Source: CAXXXW01 sp963665555 (GTDB lineage Bacteria > Pseudomonadota > Alphaproteobacteria > Thalassobaculales > Thalassobaculaceae). Taken from it: a stretch of DNA of 64,000 nt. Of this stretch, positions 9,622-19,114 are shown piece after piece. The stretch lies in contig OY762308.1 of the NCBI GenBank assembly GCA_963665555.2, positions 1,426,001 through 1,490,000 on the forward strand, in the 5' to 3' direction. Position 1 is the first letter of the stretch. Every line of letters begins with the position of its first letter. A program made the position numbers and the translations under genes. A model generated the notes under the pieces. It searched no databases, was not told the DNA's origin, and worked only from the letters and a program-made list of their open reading frames with translations.

Positions 9622-12139
9622 ACGGTTCGCCGGCGGGCGCGGCGAACGCCGGCGTTTCGCTCTCGCGCGCCGCCGCCAGTTCGCGCTGGATGTCGGCGGC
9701 GACCTCCTCGACCTCGATCGCCACCCGCGACTCGATCCCCAACTCCCGCTCCAGCGCGGTCGCCAACGGCAGCAGCAGGTTCGCCGACGGCGAGGCCCGG
9801 ACAAGCTCCAGCATCCGCGCCGGGCCGAGGGCGTTGGCGAACAGGAACAACGAATCGACGATTTCCGTCGGCGGGATACCGGGTTCGGGGAAGACGGCGA
9901 GAACCTCCGCGACAGCCCGTTCGCAAGCGGATCGATCTCCAAGATCATGGGCCACCACCGCGCGGATCAGGTGGCCGAGAAATCGAACACCGTGCTGCTG
10001 CTCGCCGAGTCTGTCGAAGGCGCGATCGACCGCTTCCAACGCCTCTTCGTGCAGGCCTTGCCTCGATTTGATTCCCGCTATCCGAATCAGCGTTTCCCCC
10101 ATCTCCACGTCGAGTTCCGGCGCGCCGATCGTTTCCAACCGAGTTACCCCATGTTCCAGCGCGACAAGGGCTTGCTCCAACCGATCGAGCCTCTCAAGCG
10201 CCGCCCCCTTGCTCAACAGAGCTTCCGCAACCAATCCAAGGACCTTCGGCCGATCGTCCTTTCCGAAACGACGCACGCCCTCGTCCCAAGCGGCGATAGC
10301 TTCCTTCGGCCGATTCTGGGCGGCCAGCGCGCGCCCCCTCCTGACAAAGCCTTCCGCCACCAGCCGGGAAACATCCGGCGCATTGTCGTTACCGAAACGA
10401 CGCGCGAGTTCATCCCAAACCGCGATGGCCTCGTCCGACCGACCCAAGGCGGCGAACGCCCGCCCCTTGTGCACAAGAGCGTGCGCGATAGCCCAAACCT
10501 TGGCCGGCGCGCCGACCGTCTCCAACCGCCGCACGCTCTCGTCCAACGCGGCGATGGTTTCCAAGGGCCGCTTCAGCGTCTCCAGTGCGTAGCCTTTCCC
10601 CCACCAGACCCACGCCAGCAATTCGCCAACCGCTCCCTTTTCGTTCGCGCCGAACCGATCGACCGCGTCGTCGAGAAGGGCCAACGCATCCTCCATCCGG
10701 CCCGGATCGTTCATCAGGGCGGACGCCTTCCCGAGAAGCTCGCGCAACTCCCCCGCCGCCGCGCCCTCGCTGTCCCGCGGGCGCGCCGCGTCGGCCGCCC
10801 GGCCCCTATCCAGGCCTTCGACGAAATCCCGCGGCGCCATCGCCAGCAGTTCCGCGCGATCCGGCTCCAGCGCCGGGAGCGCGACCAGCCGCTCGAAGGC
10901 GAGCCGGTGCAGCTGCCGCAATTCGCCGTCGAGGCCGTCCGCCTCGCCGGCGATCCCGGCGGCGATGTCCCTGAGGCCGGACCGGCCGTAGAAGCCCTCC
11001 ATGAACCGCACCAGCGCCGCGACCATCGGGTCCGGGCCGCGGGCGCCGCGCATCAGCCAGTAGATGTTGTAGAGCCGCTCCGATAGGTAATACAGCTTGC
11101 GCCGCCGCCCGCCGCCGGGCGCCTCGACCGCCGCGCCGCGGGCGATCAGGCGGGCCAGATGGGCGCTGCACTGGCCGGTGCCGAGGCGGGCGCGCTCCGC
11201 CACCTCGCGGGCCTCCGCCGGGCGCCACAACTCGGCCAGCGCGAGATAGACCCGCCGTTCTTGCGCCGGGAGCGCCTCCAGGTGGCTCCTGAAGTACTCC
11301 GTGTGGTCGTCCACCAGGTCGAGCAGGCCGGCCATCGGTTCGCGGAACGCCCGGCCGGCCCCGAAACGGGCCAGGATGGCGATCAGGCGCGGACTCCCGC
11401 CGGTCAGGATCTCCAGCGCCCGGATCGTTCCGCCGGCCGGGGGCTGGCCGGCCACCCCTTCCCACAACGCGGCGCATTCCGCCGTGTCGAGCGGACGCAG
11501 GACATCGACCTTGAGCAGGTCGTACAAGGCGCGGTCCGGGTCGTCGATTTCGTCGAAGCGGGCGGTCGCGCTGGCCAGCAGGAAAATCCGCGGTTCGGTC
11601 TGGAGCACCTTGCGCAGCCGCCAGCCGGCGTCGCCGTCCGCCATGTCGGCGAACATCGCGTTCAGGTTCTCGACGACCAGGACCAGCCGCTTGCCCTCGC
11701 GGTCCGCGAAGTCGAGCAGGGCGGCGAGGCAGCGCTCGCCCAGCGCCCGGTCGTCCCGCGTCGCGCGCAAATCCTCCCAGGTCGCGCGGAGGTCCGGCGC
11801 GCCGTCATGGGCCGGCGCCCGGTCCGCGAGCCGGTGCAACGCCTCCAGCCAGAACTCCCCGGCGGTCGAGACCCGGTAGCTTTCCTCGGCGAAGACGACG
11901 GGGAGGAAGCGCGCCGAGAGGTCCGGGTCGCGGCGGATTTCGGCGGCGGCGCGCAGCAGCAGCATGGTCTTGCCGGCGCCGCGCGGGCCGATGACCAGCC
12001 GGTGCGGGTTCGCGGCCCCGTCGGCCTCGCGCAGCGCCTCGACGACGGTCTCGAACTCGTGCTCCCGCACGCGGAAGGATGCGACCAGCTCCTCGTCGGC
12101 GAGGAAGCCGGGATTGTATTTGCGCGCGACCGGTTTCAT
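9620..12139 (-). CDS. P-loop ATPase with winged helix and TPR-like C-terminus
   Basis: This 839-residue cytoplasmic protein has an AAA/STAND-type ATPase domain with Walker A GPRGAGKT (51-58) and a Walker B-like LVLVVENLNAMF (about 152-163). Sensor-like SATARFDEIDDP follows, then a winged-helix segment around residues 300-370 (LARLIARGAAVEA, KLYYLSERLYNIYWL). From about 470 to 760 there are helical repeats with TPR character (GKGYALETLKRPLETIAALDE, KGRAFAALGRSDEAIAVWDE and similar). The start ATG 12139 overlaps the stop of the upstream ATPase gene (ATGA), so both are made together. No nuclease or other effector domain is recognisable. It may be a scaffold or sensor ATPase; function unknown. 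Confidence 0.8.
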   Translation of the reverse strand: MKPVARKYNPGFLADEELVASFRVREHEFETVVEALREADGAANPHRLVIGPRGAGKTMLLLRAAAEIRRDPDLSARFLPVVFAEESYRVSTAGEFWLEALHRLADRAPAHDGAPDLRATWEDLRATRDDRALGERCLAALLDFADREGKRLVLVVENLNAMFADMADGDAGWRLRKVLQTEPRIFLLASATARFDEIDDPDRALYDLLKVDVLRPLDTAECAALWEGVAGQPPAGGTIRALEILTGGSPRLIAILARFGAGRAFREPMAGLLDLVDDHTEYFRSHLEALPAQERRVYLALAELWRPAEAREVAERARLGTGQCSAHLARLIARGAAVEAPGGGRRRKLYYLSERLYNIYWLMRGARGPDPMVAALVRFMEGFYGRSGLRDIAAGIAGEADGLDGELRQLHRLAFERLVALPALEPDRAELLAMAPRDFVEGLDRGRAADAARPRDSEGAAAGELRELLGKASALMNDPGRMEDALALLDDAVDRFGANEKGAVGELLAWVWWGKGYALETLKRPLETIAALDESVRRLETVGAPAKVWAIAHALVHKGRAFAALGRSDEAIAVWDELARRFGNDNAPDVSRLVAEGFVRRGRALAAQNRPKEAIAAWDEGVRRFGKDDRPKVLGLVAEALLSKGAALERLDRLEQALVALEHGVTRLETIGAPELDVEMGETLIRIAGIKSRQGLHEEALEAVDRAFDRLGEQQHGVRFLGHLIRAVVAHDLGDRSACERAVAEVLAVFPEPGIPPTEIVDSLFLFANALGPARMLELVRASPSANLLLPLATALERELGIESRVAIEVEEVAADIQRELAAARESETPAFAAPAGEP

Positions 12140-13422
12140 GCGCCGCCTCCCCTTCGGGTCCGGCTTCCGATGGGCGGGAAGCCGTGGCCGTGCCGCGCGC
12201 GCCACCAGTCCTCGAGCAGCCCGGAGACGAAACGGTAGCCGCCCTCCCGCCGCTCCAGGTATCCGTCGTGCTGGAGGATATGCAGCACGTGGCCGATCGG
12301 CGCGGGCGGGGTTCCGGCGTCCCCGGCGTCGGCGGAGGCGTCGAGTTCCGCGCGGTAACGGGCGACGGCGCCGTCGCTCAACGCACCGCCGGAGACGGCC
12401 GCTTCCGTCAAAAGCGCGAGGGCGGTCCGATACCCCTCCCGTCCCAGAACCGCGAGCAGGCGGCTCTCGTAATGCGCCATGTCCGCCTGCCCCCGGACCG
12501 AGAGCATGTCGTCCTCGTAAACGCGCTCCGCGTCCTCCATCCTGGCCTCGCGCCGGTCGGCGCGGCGCAGGCGCGCGTGCAAATGGTCGAAATACTGCTG
12601 GACATGGTGCGGAACCTGGCGGCGCAACCGCCCGCACATGGCGCGGCGCACATCGCCGGGAAGGTCGAGGCCGTACTTCGCCGCCAGTTCTCCCAGGCAG
12701 TCCATCGCGGTCTTCTCGTCCCAGGGCTCCAGGTCGAGCGGCGCGTAGATGTTCGCCTGCGCGCTCAACCCGGCCTGCTCCAGGACCGGTTCGAGGCCGA
12801 CGCTGCCGGAGAGGACCAGCACGACCCGGCCGCGATGCTCCTGTCCGTTCTTTCGCAGCCAGCCGAGGAAAGCATCCGCCGCCCGCCCGCCCTCCGGGGA
12901 CGGGCCTTCGCCGCCTTGCTTGAGCATCCGGTCGATGAGGATCGGCAATTCGTCGAGCGCCAGCACCGCCGGCCGCGCGTTCCCGGCCAGCGCCGCGAAC
13001 ACGGCGTCGCCCCTCTGGCGCCAGTTGCCGGCGTCGATCCCGGCGCGGAGTTTCACCCGCAGGTCGGGGAGGCCCACCTCTTCGATCCGGTCGCCGACGC
13101 CTTGCAGCAGGTTGGCGAACGCGCCCGCGATCCGCCGCCAGGCCCCTTGCGCGGACCGCGACCGGACGGCGATCTCCGCGATGGCGTCCGCGGCGCCGGA
13201 GGCGTCCTCCAGGTCCGCGAAGACCGTCTCGAACGCGCCTTCCTCGGCCAACCGCCGCAGCGATTCCCGAACCAGGCTCGTCTTGCCCATCCGGCGCTGC
13301 GCGGTCAGCAGCGTGTGGATTCCCTCCCGCGCCCGCTCCGCGAGGGTTTCGAGTTCCGCCTCGCGGTCGAAAAACCGCTCCGGCCCCTCGACCCAGTTCG
13401 CGCCGGCCTTCGTCAGCGGCAT
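12136..13422 (-). CDS. AAA+ ATPase of the archaeal-ATPase/MNS type
   Basis: This 428-residue protein has Walker A in LTAQRRMGKTSLV, a Walker B LALDELPILIDRML, and a sensor region VVLVLSGSVGLEPVLEQ, followed by a helical lid and a C-terminal winged-helix-like domain ending LLEDWWRARHG. The pattern matches the archaeal-type ATPases of prokaryotes, which are often found as stand-alone or paired regulatory ATPases and have been linked to toxin-antitoxin-like or defence functions. Its stop overlaps the start of the second ATPase gene by four bases. A TTGACA promoter overlapped by a 14-nt inverted repeat lies directly upstream, so this is the first gene of a regulated two-gene operon. Confidence 0.82.
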   Translation of the reverse strand: MPLTKAGANWVEGPERFFDREAELETLAERAREGIHTLLTAQRRMGKTSLVRESLRRLAEEGAFETVFADLEDASGAADAIAEIAVRSRSAQGAWRRIAGAFANLLQGVGDRIEEVGLPDLRVKLRAGIDAGNWRQRGDAVFAALAGNARPAVLALDELPILIDRMLKQGGEGPSPEGGRAADAFLGWLRKNGQEHRGRVVLVLSGSVGLEPVLEQAGLSAQANIYAPLDLEPWDEKTAMDCLGELAAKYGLDLPGDVRRAMCGRLRRQVPHHVQQYFDHLHARLRRADRREARMEDAERVYEDDMLSVRGQADMAHYESRLLAVLGREGYRTALALLTEAAVSGGALSDGAVARYRAELDASADAGDAGTPPAPIGHVLHILQHDGYLERREGGYRFVSGLLEDWWRARHGHGFPPIGSRTRRGGGA

Positions 13423-13434
13423 CGCGCGGCTCTC

Positions 13435-13483
13435 CCAACGACATTGTTGGAAACAATATCGTTGGCAACGGACGCGTTGTCAA
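13435..13483 (-). promoter_or_regulatory. Promoter with overlapping palindromic operator
   Basis: On the minus strand TTGACA (13483-13478) and GATATT (13460-13455) are 17 bases apart, a good sigma-70 promoter about 33 bases upstream of the ATPase start codon. The inverted repeat CCAACGAYATTGTT (13435-13448 and 13452-13465; 13 of 14 positions pair, 3-nt centre) covers the -10 and the likely start site. A dimeric repressor bound there would block transcription. No obvious repressor gene is adjacent, so one of the two ATPases or a distant factor would have to be the regulator. Confidence 0.7.
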
Positions 13484-13523
13484 GCGGGCGCGTGGCGTCC
13501 CGGAACGGGTTCGGCGGCGCCGC

Positions 13524-13835
13524 CTAGCGGAGGGCGAGGAAGCGGCCGCCGTCGCGGTCCAGCGCCAGGGTCCGCTCCAGCCCCGCCATCGCCTCGGCCG
13601 CCTCCCTCGAGGCCTCGGCCCCGGCCAGCCCTTGCGCGAACCGGAAAAAGCAAACGTTCGTCGCGTGCCCCATCTCGAACTTCGTCGTGACCGAGACCCG
13701 GTCGAACCCGGTCCCGGCCTTGCGGGCGGCGTACTCCACCCGCGCGTCGACATGGCCGTCGAGTTCGCCCCGCGCGTCCACCGTCCCGGCGCCGAACAGT
13801 TCTCCGAGGCGGCTCCGCGGTCGCGCGGACCGCAT
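13524..13835 (-). CDS. Hypothetical protein, 103 aa, last gene of the RTX cluster
   Basis: A 103-residue frame starts MRSARPRSRLGELFG with a GGGAGGGCG ribosome-binding site just upstream of ATG 13835 and lies 32 nt downstream of the RTX gene stop on the same strand. The sequence (VSVTTKFEMGHATNVCFFRF) is not RTX-like and has no signal peptide, membrane segment or domain I recognise. Its ribosome-binding site and operon position favour a real gene; the very high GC makes open frames cheap, so confidence is moderate. Confidence 0.5.
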   Translation of the reverse strand: MRSARPRSRLGELFGAGTVDARGELDGHVDARVEYAARKAGTGFDRVSVTTKFEMGHATNVCFFRFAQGLAGAEASREAAEAMAGLERTLALDRDGGRFLALR

Positions 13836-13867
13836 CGCCCTCCCGCGCCCGGGAAGCTCCGGCCGGG

Positions 13868-15439
13868 TCAGGTCTCGCCGCCGAGGGTTTCGGCCGCCGG
13901 TTGGCCGACCAGCACGATGCGGTCGCCCTCGGAGGCGTCGAAATCCGCGACCTCCGACGCGCTCTCGACATGGAACACATCGGCCCCCGCCCCACCGTAC
14001 AATGTGTCGGTTCCCGCGCCGCCGTGCAAGGTGTCGTCGCCCGCGCCGCCGGACAGCGTGTCCGCGCCCTTGTTGCCGTGGAGCACGTCGCCGCCGGCGT
14101 TGCCGTACAGCAGGTCGTCGTCCCTGCCGCCGTACAGCGCGTCCGCCCCGGACGAGCCGACAAGCGTGTCGTGCCCCCGGTTGCCGTACAGCAGGTCGTC
14201 GCCGCCGCCGCCATCGAGCAGGTCCCCGCCGCCCCCGCCGGTGAGCAGGTCCCCGCCGCCGCCGCCCGATATCGTCTCGTCGGCGGAGGCGCTCCCGCCG
14301 GAGTCCAGCCACAGGATCGTGTCCTCGCCCGCGACATGGCCGCCGGCCGCGAACACGGACGCCGTGTCCGTCCCCCCCGCCAGGTAGAAGGTGTCGGACC
14401 CGGCGCCCCCGTGCAGCGTGTCCCCGGCGTTGCCGTAGAGGATGTCCGCCCCGGCGCCGCCGTACAGCGCGTCGTCCCCCGGCCCCCCGTCGAGCAGGTC
14501 GTTCCCGCCGCCGCCCGAAAGCGTGTCGTTCCCCGCGCGGCCGTACATCTCGTCGTCCGCCGCCCGGCCGGTCAGCGCGTCGTTCCCGCCGCCGCCCCAG
14601 AAGACGACGAAGTCGGTTCCCTCCGCCAGGTCCTCGATCTCGTCCAGGCTCTCGACATGGAAAGTGTCCGACCCGGCGCCGCCATGCAGCGCGTCCGTCC
14701 CTTCCCCGCCGTAAAGACGGTCGTTCCCCGCGCCGCCCGAAAGCGTGTCGTTGCCCGCGCCGCCGCGAAGCTCGTCCGCCCCGGCGCCGCCATGCAGCGT
14801 GTCGGCGCCGCCCCGGCCGTCGAGACGGTCGCCCGCGCCGCCGCCGGCGAGGAGGTCGTTGCCTTCGCCGCCGATCAGGTAATCGATCCCCTCGCCGCCG
14901 GACAGCGTGTCGTCGCCGTCCTCGCCCCAGAGGAAATCCGTCCCGAAGCCGCCGTCGAGCAGGTCGCCGCCGCCGCCGCCGTAGAGCCAGTCGTCCCCCG
15001 CGCCGCCCGACAGCGTGTCGTTCCCGGAGCCGCCCGACAGACGGTCGCCGCCGCCGAGGCCGTAAACCAGGTCGTCGCCGCCGCCGCCGTCCACCGAGTC
15101 GCCGCCCGGACCCCCGGTATGGATGTCGTTCCCGTCGCCCAGCTTCAGGACGCCGTTGTTCGCGTCGCCGCCGTCGTCGTCGTCCGCGCCGCCGCCCGGC
15201 GGGGCCTGCGCGAGGTTCCCGGCGCCGGAAAGCCAAACGATCGTGTCGTCGGCCGCGACATAGCCGCCGGCGGCGAAGACATTGGCGGTGTCCGCCCCGC
15301 TCGCCAGGTAGAACGTGTCGTTCCCCGCGCCGCCGTGAAGCGTGTCGCCGGCGTTGCCGTAGAGGATGTCGGCGCCGGCGCCGCCCGAAAGCACATCGTT
15401 ACCGCCGCCGCCGTCCAGAGTGTCGTTCCCGGAGCCGCC
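13868..15439. repeat. RTX long repeat, copy 1 (A1)
   Basis: This 1572-nt segment is nearly identical to 19234-20859. The only length difference is a 54-nt (two-nonapeptide) block missing here, corresponding to about 20340-20400 in the other copy. Identity stops abruptly after 15439. It reflects tandem duplication of the B-A gene unit and probably later gene conversion. Confidence 0.85.
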
Positions 15440-16270
15440 CGACAGCGTGTCGTCGTCCGCGCCGCCATCGAGCGAGTCCGATCCCCATTCGCCGCGCAGG
15501 AGGTCGTCGCCGGCGAGGCCGGAGAGCGTGTCGTTGCCGAAGAGGCCCCGCATCGTGTCGGCCGCGGCCCGGCCTGTCAGCGCGTCGTTCCCGCTCGTGC
15601 CCCAGAAGACGACGGCGTCGGTCCCGGTTTCCAGATCCTTAATCTCGTCCAGGCTCTCGACATAGAAAGTGTCCGCCCCGTCGCCGCCCCAGAGCGCGTC
15701 CGTTCCCGCCCCGCCGTACAGCTCGTCGTTCGCCGCGCCGCCGGACAGCGTGTCGTCCCCGTCGCGGCCGAAAAGCGAGTCGCTTCCGCCGTTGCCATGC
15801 AGGATGTCGTCGCCGCCTTCGCCCACGATGTAGTCGGCACCGCCGCCGCCAGACAACGTGTCGTTGCCGGTTCCGCCGTAGAGTTCGTCGTTGTCGCCGC
15901 CACCGTCGAGCAGGTCGCCGCCCCCGCCGCCCCAAAGGGCGTCGTCTCCGGCGCCGCCGGACAAGGTATCGTTTCCGTCGTCGCCCGAGAGTATGTCGTA
16001 TCCGGCCCCGCCGTAAAGGCGGTCACTATCGTCACCCCCGTAAAGATTGTCGTCTCCGGGGCCACCCGACAAAATGTCGTTCCCGCTTTCGCCCCAGAGG
16101 AAGTCGTCCCCGTCACCGCCCGACAACATGTCGTCTCCGGCGCCGCCGGACAGAAAGTCCCTGCCGCCCAGACCGTAAATCAGGTCGTCGCCACCGAGGC
16201 CGTATATGAAGTCGTACGAGGATGCTCCGGAGAGTGTGTCATTCCCCTCGGTGCCGCTAACGATAGGCAT
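13868..16270 (-). CDS. RTX calcium-binding repeat protein A1
   Basis: This 800-residue protein is built almost wholly of hemolysin-type nonapeptides (GGxGxDxLx), starting at residue 5 (SGTEGNDTLSG). The repeats form Ca2+-binding parallel beta-rolls outside the cell. There is no N-terminal signal peptide. The acidic tail ending VADFDASEGDRIVLVG is nearly identical in all four RTX proteins of the cluster and is the probable type I secretion signal. Arrays are interrupted by recurring DTF(Y/H)VES-type modules and by a DTANVFAAGGYVAADDTIVW segment. The 3' 1.57 kb is nearly identical to the paralogue ending at 19234. It follows the B1 gene by 18 nt. No enzymatic domain is present; adhesin, surface-layer or matrix roles are possible. 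Confidence 0.88.
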   Translation of the reverse strand: MPIVSGTEGNDTLSGASSYDFIYGLGGDDLIYGLGGRDFLSGGAGDDMLSGGDGDDFLWGESGNDILSGGPGDDNLYGGDDSDRLYGGAGYDILSGDDGNDTLSGGAGDDALWGGGGGDLLDGGGDNDELYGGTGNDTLSGGGGADYIVGEGGDDILHGNGGSDSLFGRDGDDTLSGGAANDELYGGAGTDALWGGDGADTFYVESLDEIKDLETGTDAVVFWGTSGNDALTGRAAADTMRGLFGNDTLSGLAGDDLLRGEWGSDSLDGGADDDTLSGGSGNDTLDGGGGNDVLSGGAGADILYGNAGDTLHGGAGNDTFYLASGADTANVFAAGGYVAADDTIVWLSGAGNLAQAPPGGGADDDDGGDANNGVLKLGDGNDIHTGGPGGDSVDGGGGDDLVYGLGGGDRLSGGSGNDTLSGGAGDDWLYGGGGGDLLDGGFGTDFLWGEDGDDTLSGGEGIDYLIGGEGNDLLAGGGAGDRLDGRGGADTLHGGAGADELRGGAGNDTLSGGAGNDRLYGGEGTDALHGGAGSDTFHVESLDEIEDLAEGTDFVVFWGGGGNDALTGRAADDEMYGRAGNDTLSGGGGNDLLDGGPGDDALYGGAGADILYGNAGDTLHGGAGSDTFYLAGGTDTASVFAAGGHVAGEDTILWLDSGGSASADETISGGGGGDLLTGGGGGDLLDGGGGDDLLYGNRGHDTLVGSSGADALYGGRDDDLLYGNAGGDVLHGNKGADTLSGGAGDDTLHGGAGTDTLYGGAGADVFHVESASEVADFDASEGDRIVLVGQPAAETLGGET

Positions 16271-16288
16271 CGCCCGCCTCCCGGAAGG

Positions 16289-19057
16289 TCAGGTTTCGCC
16301 TCCGACGGTTTCCGCCGCCGGTTGGCCGACCAGCACGATGCGGTCGCCCTCGGAGGCGTCGAAATCCGCGACCTCCGACGCGCTCTCGACATGGAACACA
16401 TCGGCCCCCGCCCCGCCATACAGTGTGTCGGTTCCGGCACCGCCGTGCAAGGTGTCATTGTCCGCTCCGCCATACAACACATCGTTTCCCGCGCCGCCGG
16501 AAAGAATATCGTTCCCCGCGCCGCCGGACAGCGTGTCGCCGCCATCGCCGACCGCCCCGCTGGCTCCGGCCGCCCCGCCGGCGCCGGCGGCCGCCTCGAC
16601 GATCTTCGGGCCGACGCCGCCGTACAACACATCGTCGCCCGCGCCGCCGGAGAGAACATCGCCGCCGGCGTCGCCGTGCATGGTGTCGGCGCCGGCCGTG
16701 CCGGACAGCGTGTCGGCCCCCGAGCCGCCACGATACTGGACGACATCGCTCCCGAGCTCTTCTGGGTTGTCCAACAAAATGTCACTGTTGTCGATATAGA
16801 AAGTATCGATGCCGTCGCCGCCGGACAGCAGATCGCTTCCGGGACCGCCTTGCAGGACGTCATTCCCATCTCCGCCGAACAACGAGTCGTTCCCGAAGCC
16901 TCCGTTCAGGTCGTCGTGCCCGGCGTTGCCGTACAGCAAGTCGTCCTTGGCACCACCATACAGGCTGTCGTCCTCTCCGCCGCCGTAGAGCGCATCGTTC
17001 CCGCTCCCACCATCCAAAGTGTCGTTGTCGCGTCCGCCGGAAAGCGTGTCGTCGCCATGGTCGCCGCGCAACGAGTCATCGCCATCTCCGCCGGAGAGAA
17101 TGTCGTCTCCGCCTTCGCCGAAGAGGAGGTCGTCGCCGCCGTTACCGTACAGTTTGTCGGGGTTGACGCCGCCGTGGAGCCAGTCGTTCCCGCCACCGCC
17201 GTGGAGAATGTCGTTCCCGCCCAGGCCGAAGATCGTGTCGTTCCCGCCGTGGCCGTACATCGTGTCGGCGACGCGCCGGCCCTCCAAATAGTCCTCTCGG
17301 TCCGTGCCCCAGAAGACGATCACATTGGTGGTATCGTCCGGGTCCTTCACCTCCGGCATTTCCTCGATATAGAAGGTGTCGACTCCCCCGCCGCCATACA
17401 GCCGGTCGAGCCCGGCGCCGCCGTACAGCGCGTCGTTTCCGATCCCGCCGGACAACGTATCGATCCCGGTGTTGCCGTACAGGACATCGTTCCCGCCTTC
17501 GCCGGAGATCGTGTCGTTCCCGGCCCCGCCGTGGATGGTGTCGGCGTACCGGCTCCCGATCAGCTCGTCGTCCCGATCCGTCGCAAGCCAGACGATCGAG
17601 TCGTTCGCCTCGTCGAAATCCTCGATTTCGGCCGCGTCGGCCACATGGAAGGTGTCGGCTCCCTCGCCGCCAGACAGCGTGTCGTTCCCCGCGCCGCCGT
17701 GCAGGACATCGTTCCCGGCGCCGCCGTGGAGCTCGTCGTCCCCGTCGCCGCCGGAGAGCGTGTCGGCGTCCGCGTTACCGTACAGGATGTCGTCTCCGCC
17801 GCCGCCGTACAGGATGTCGTCGCCGCCCTTGCCGGAGAGAAGGTCGTCCCCTCCGTTGCCGTGCATCGTGTCGGCCACGGCCCGGCCGGTCAGCGTGTCG
17901 TCGCCGTCCGTGCCCCAGAAGACGAGCCTGTCCTCGGGAGCGAGCGTGTCCGCCACCTCCGCCTCTCTTTCGACATAGAAGGTGTCGGCCCCCTCGCCGC
18001 CGTACAGCGAATCGGTCCCGGCGCCGCCGTACAGCGCGTCGTTGCCCTTGCCGCCGGAGAGCGTGTCGTCTCCGCCGCCGCCGTACAAGATGTCGTCGCC
18101 GCCCTTGCCGGACAGAAGGTCGTTCCCGCCGTTGCCGTGCATCGTGTCGACGCCGTCCGTGCCGGTCAGCGTGTCGTCGCCCTCCGTGCCCCAGAAGATC
18201 ACGACATCCTTCCCGGCCTCCCGGTCCTCGATCTTGTCGGCGTTGTCGATGTAGAAGGTGTCGTTTCCGGCGCCGCCATGCAGCGTATCGGCCCCGGCGC
18301 CGCCGTACAGCGCGTCGTTGCCCTTGCCGCCGGAGAGCGTGTCGGCGCCGGCGCCGCCGTACAGGATGTCGCCGCCGCCGTTGCCGTACAGGATGTCGTT
18401 CCCGGCGTCGCCGTGAAGCGCGTCGTTCCCGATCCCGCCGTGGAGCGTGTCGGCGTTCAGTTCGCCGTGGAGCGTGTCGTCGCCTTCGCCGCCGTGCAGC
18501 AGGTCGGGGGAGCTGAACTTCGGCGTCCCGGTGGCCAGCCCGCCGTACATCAGGTCGTCGCCGCCCTGGCCGTAAAGCGTGTCGCGCCCCTCGTTGCCGT
18601 ACATGGTGTCGGCGATGTCCCGGCCGGTCAGCGCGTCGGCGCGCCGCGTGCTCCAGAACCAGAGCACGTCGTCGCCGTCCCCGAAGTCCTTCGCGTTCCG
18701 GTGATCGATCACCAGGAAGGTGTCCGCCCCGCCGCCGCCGTACAGGAGGTCCTTCCCGTCGCCGACGAGGCTGTCGGCGCCGGCGCCGCCGTAAAGCAGG
18801 TCGTTGTCGGCGCCCCCGTAAAGCAGGTCGTTGTCGGCGCCGCCCGACAGCGTGTCGTTCCCCGCCCCGCCGAGCAGGGTGTCGTTGCCCTTGCCGCCGT
18901 AAAGCAGGTCGTCGCCCTTGCCGCCCGCGAAGCGGTCGTCCCCGGCCGTGCCGGATCTCGGGGCGTTGGCCGGACCCGCGACCGGCGCGCCGAAGACGGG
19001 CTCCAGGGCCTGGCCGGAGGAGAGCAGGGCGTTGAGCGGCAACGGGAAATTCGGCAT
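16289..19057 (-). CDS. RTX calcium-binding repeat protein B1
   Basis: This 922-residue RTX protein starts MPNFPLPLNALLSSGQALEP, a short non-repeat head of about 40 residues, and then runs as GGxGxDxLx repeats to a C-terminal tail shared with its paralogues (VESASEVADFDASEGDRI). Six or more internal modules of the form DTFYI..ADKIED..VVIFWGT..DDTLTG..VDTMHG separate repeat blocks. ATG 19057 has a GGAGA ribosome-binding site, and a conserved upstream block lies at 19115-19175. It is followed after 18 nt by A1, so B1-A1 form an operon. The head is shared in style with B2 (LFPLDSLFLTGEPKPIFGG), marking B as a distinct subfamily. Export by a type I system encoded elsewhere is inferred. Confidence 0.88.
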   Translation of the reverse strand: MPNFPLPLNALLSSGQALEPVFGAPVAGPANAPRSGTAGDDRFAGGKGDDLLYGGKGNDTLLGGAGNDTLSGGADNDLLYGGADNDLLYGGAGADSLVGDGKDLLYGGGGADTFLVIDHRNAKDFGDGDDVLWFWSTRRADALTGRDIADTMYGNEGRDTLYGQGGDDLMYGGLATGTPKFSSPDLLHGGEGDDTLHGELNADTLHGGIGNDALHGDAGNDILYGNGGGDILYGGAGADTLSGGKGNDALYGGAGADTLHGGAGNDTFYIDNADKIEDREAGKDVVIFWGTEGDDTLTGTDGVDTMHGNGGNDLLSGKGGDDILYGGGGDDTLSGGKGNDALYGGAGTDSLYGGEGADTFYVEREAEVADTLAPEDRLVFWGTDGDDTLTGRAVADTMHGNGGDDLLSGKGGDDILYGGGGDDILYGNADADTLSGGDGDDELHGGAGNDVLHGGAGNDTLSGGEGADTFHVADAAEIEDFDEANDSIVWLATDRDDELIGSRYADTIHGGAGNDTISGEGGNDVLYGNTGIDTLSGGIGNDALYGGAGLDRLYGGGGVDTFYIEEMPEVKDPDDTTNVIVFWGTDREDYLEGRRVADTMYGHGGNDTIFGLGGNDILHGGGGNDWLHGGVNPDKLYGNGGDDLLFGEGGDDILSGGDGDDSLRGDHGDDTLSGGRDNDTLDGGSGNDALYGGGEDDSLYGGAKDDLLYGNAGHDDLNGGFGNDSLFGGDGNDVLQGGPGSDLLSGGDGIDTFYIDNSDILLDNPEELGSDVVQYRGGSGADTLSGTAGADTMHGDAGGDVLSGGAGDDVLYGGVGPKIVEAAAGAGGAAGASGAVGDGGDTLSGGAGNDILSGGAGNDVLYGGADNDTLHGGAGTDTLYGGAGADVFHVESASEVADFDASEGDRIVLVGQPAAETVGGET
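17853..18353. repeat. RTX 501-nt repeat, copy 1 (B1)
   Basis: This segment aligns without gaps to 23115-23615 in gene B2 at a constant offset of 5262. It spans two internal DTFY/VFWG modules with their flanking nonapeptides. Confidence 0.8.
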
Positions 19058-19114
19058 CGGTTCGTCTCCAAAGCTTGCGGCCCGCCGTTCGCGTGTCGCG
19101 AAGGCGCCGGATTC

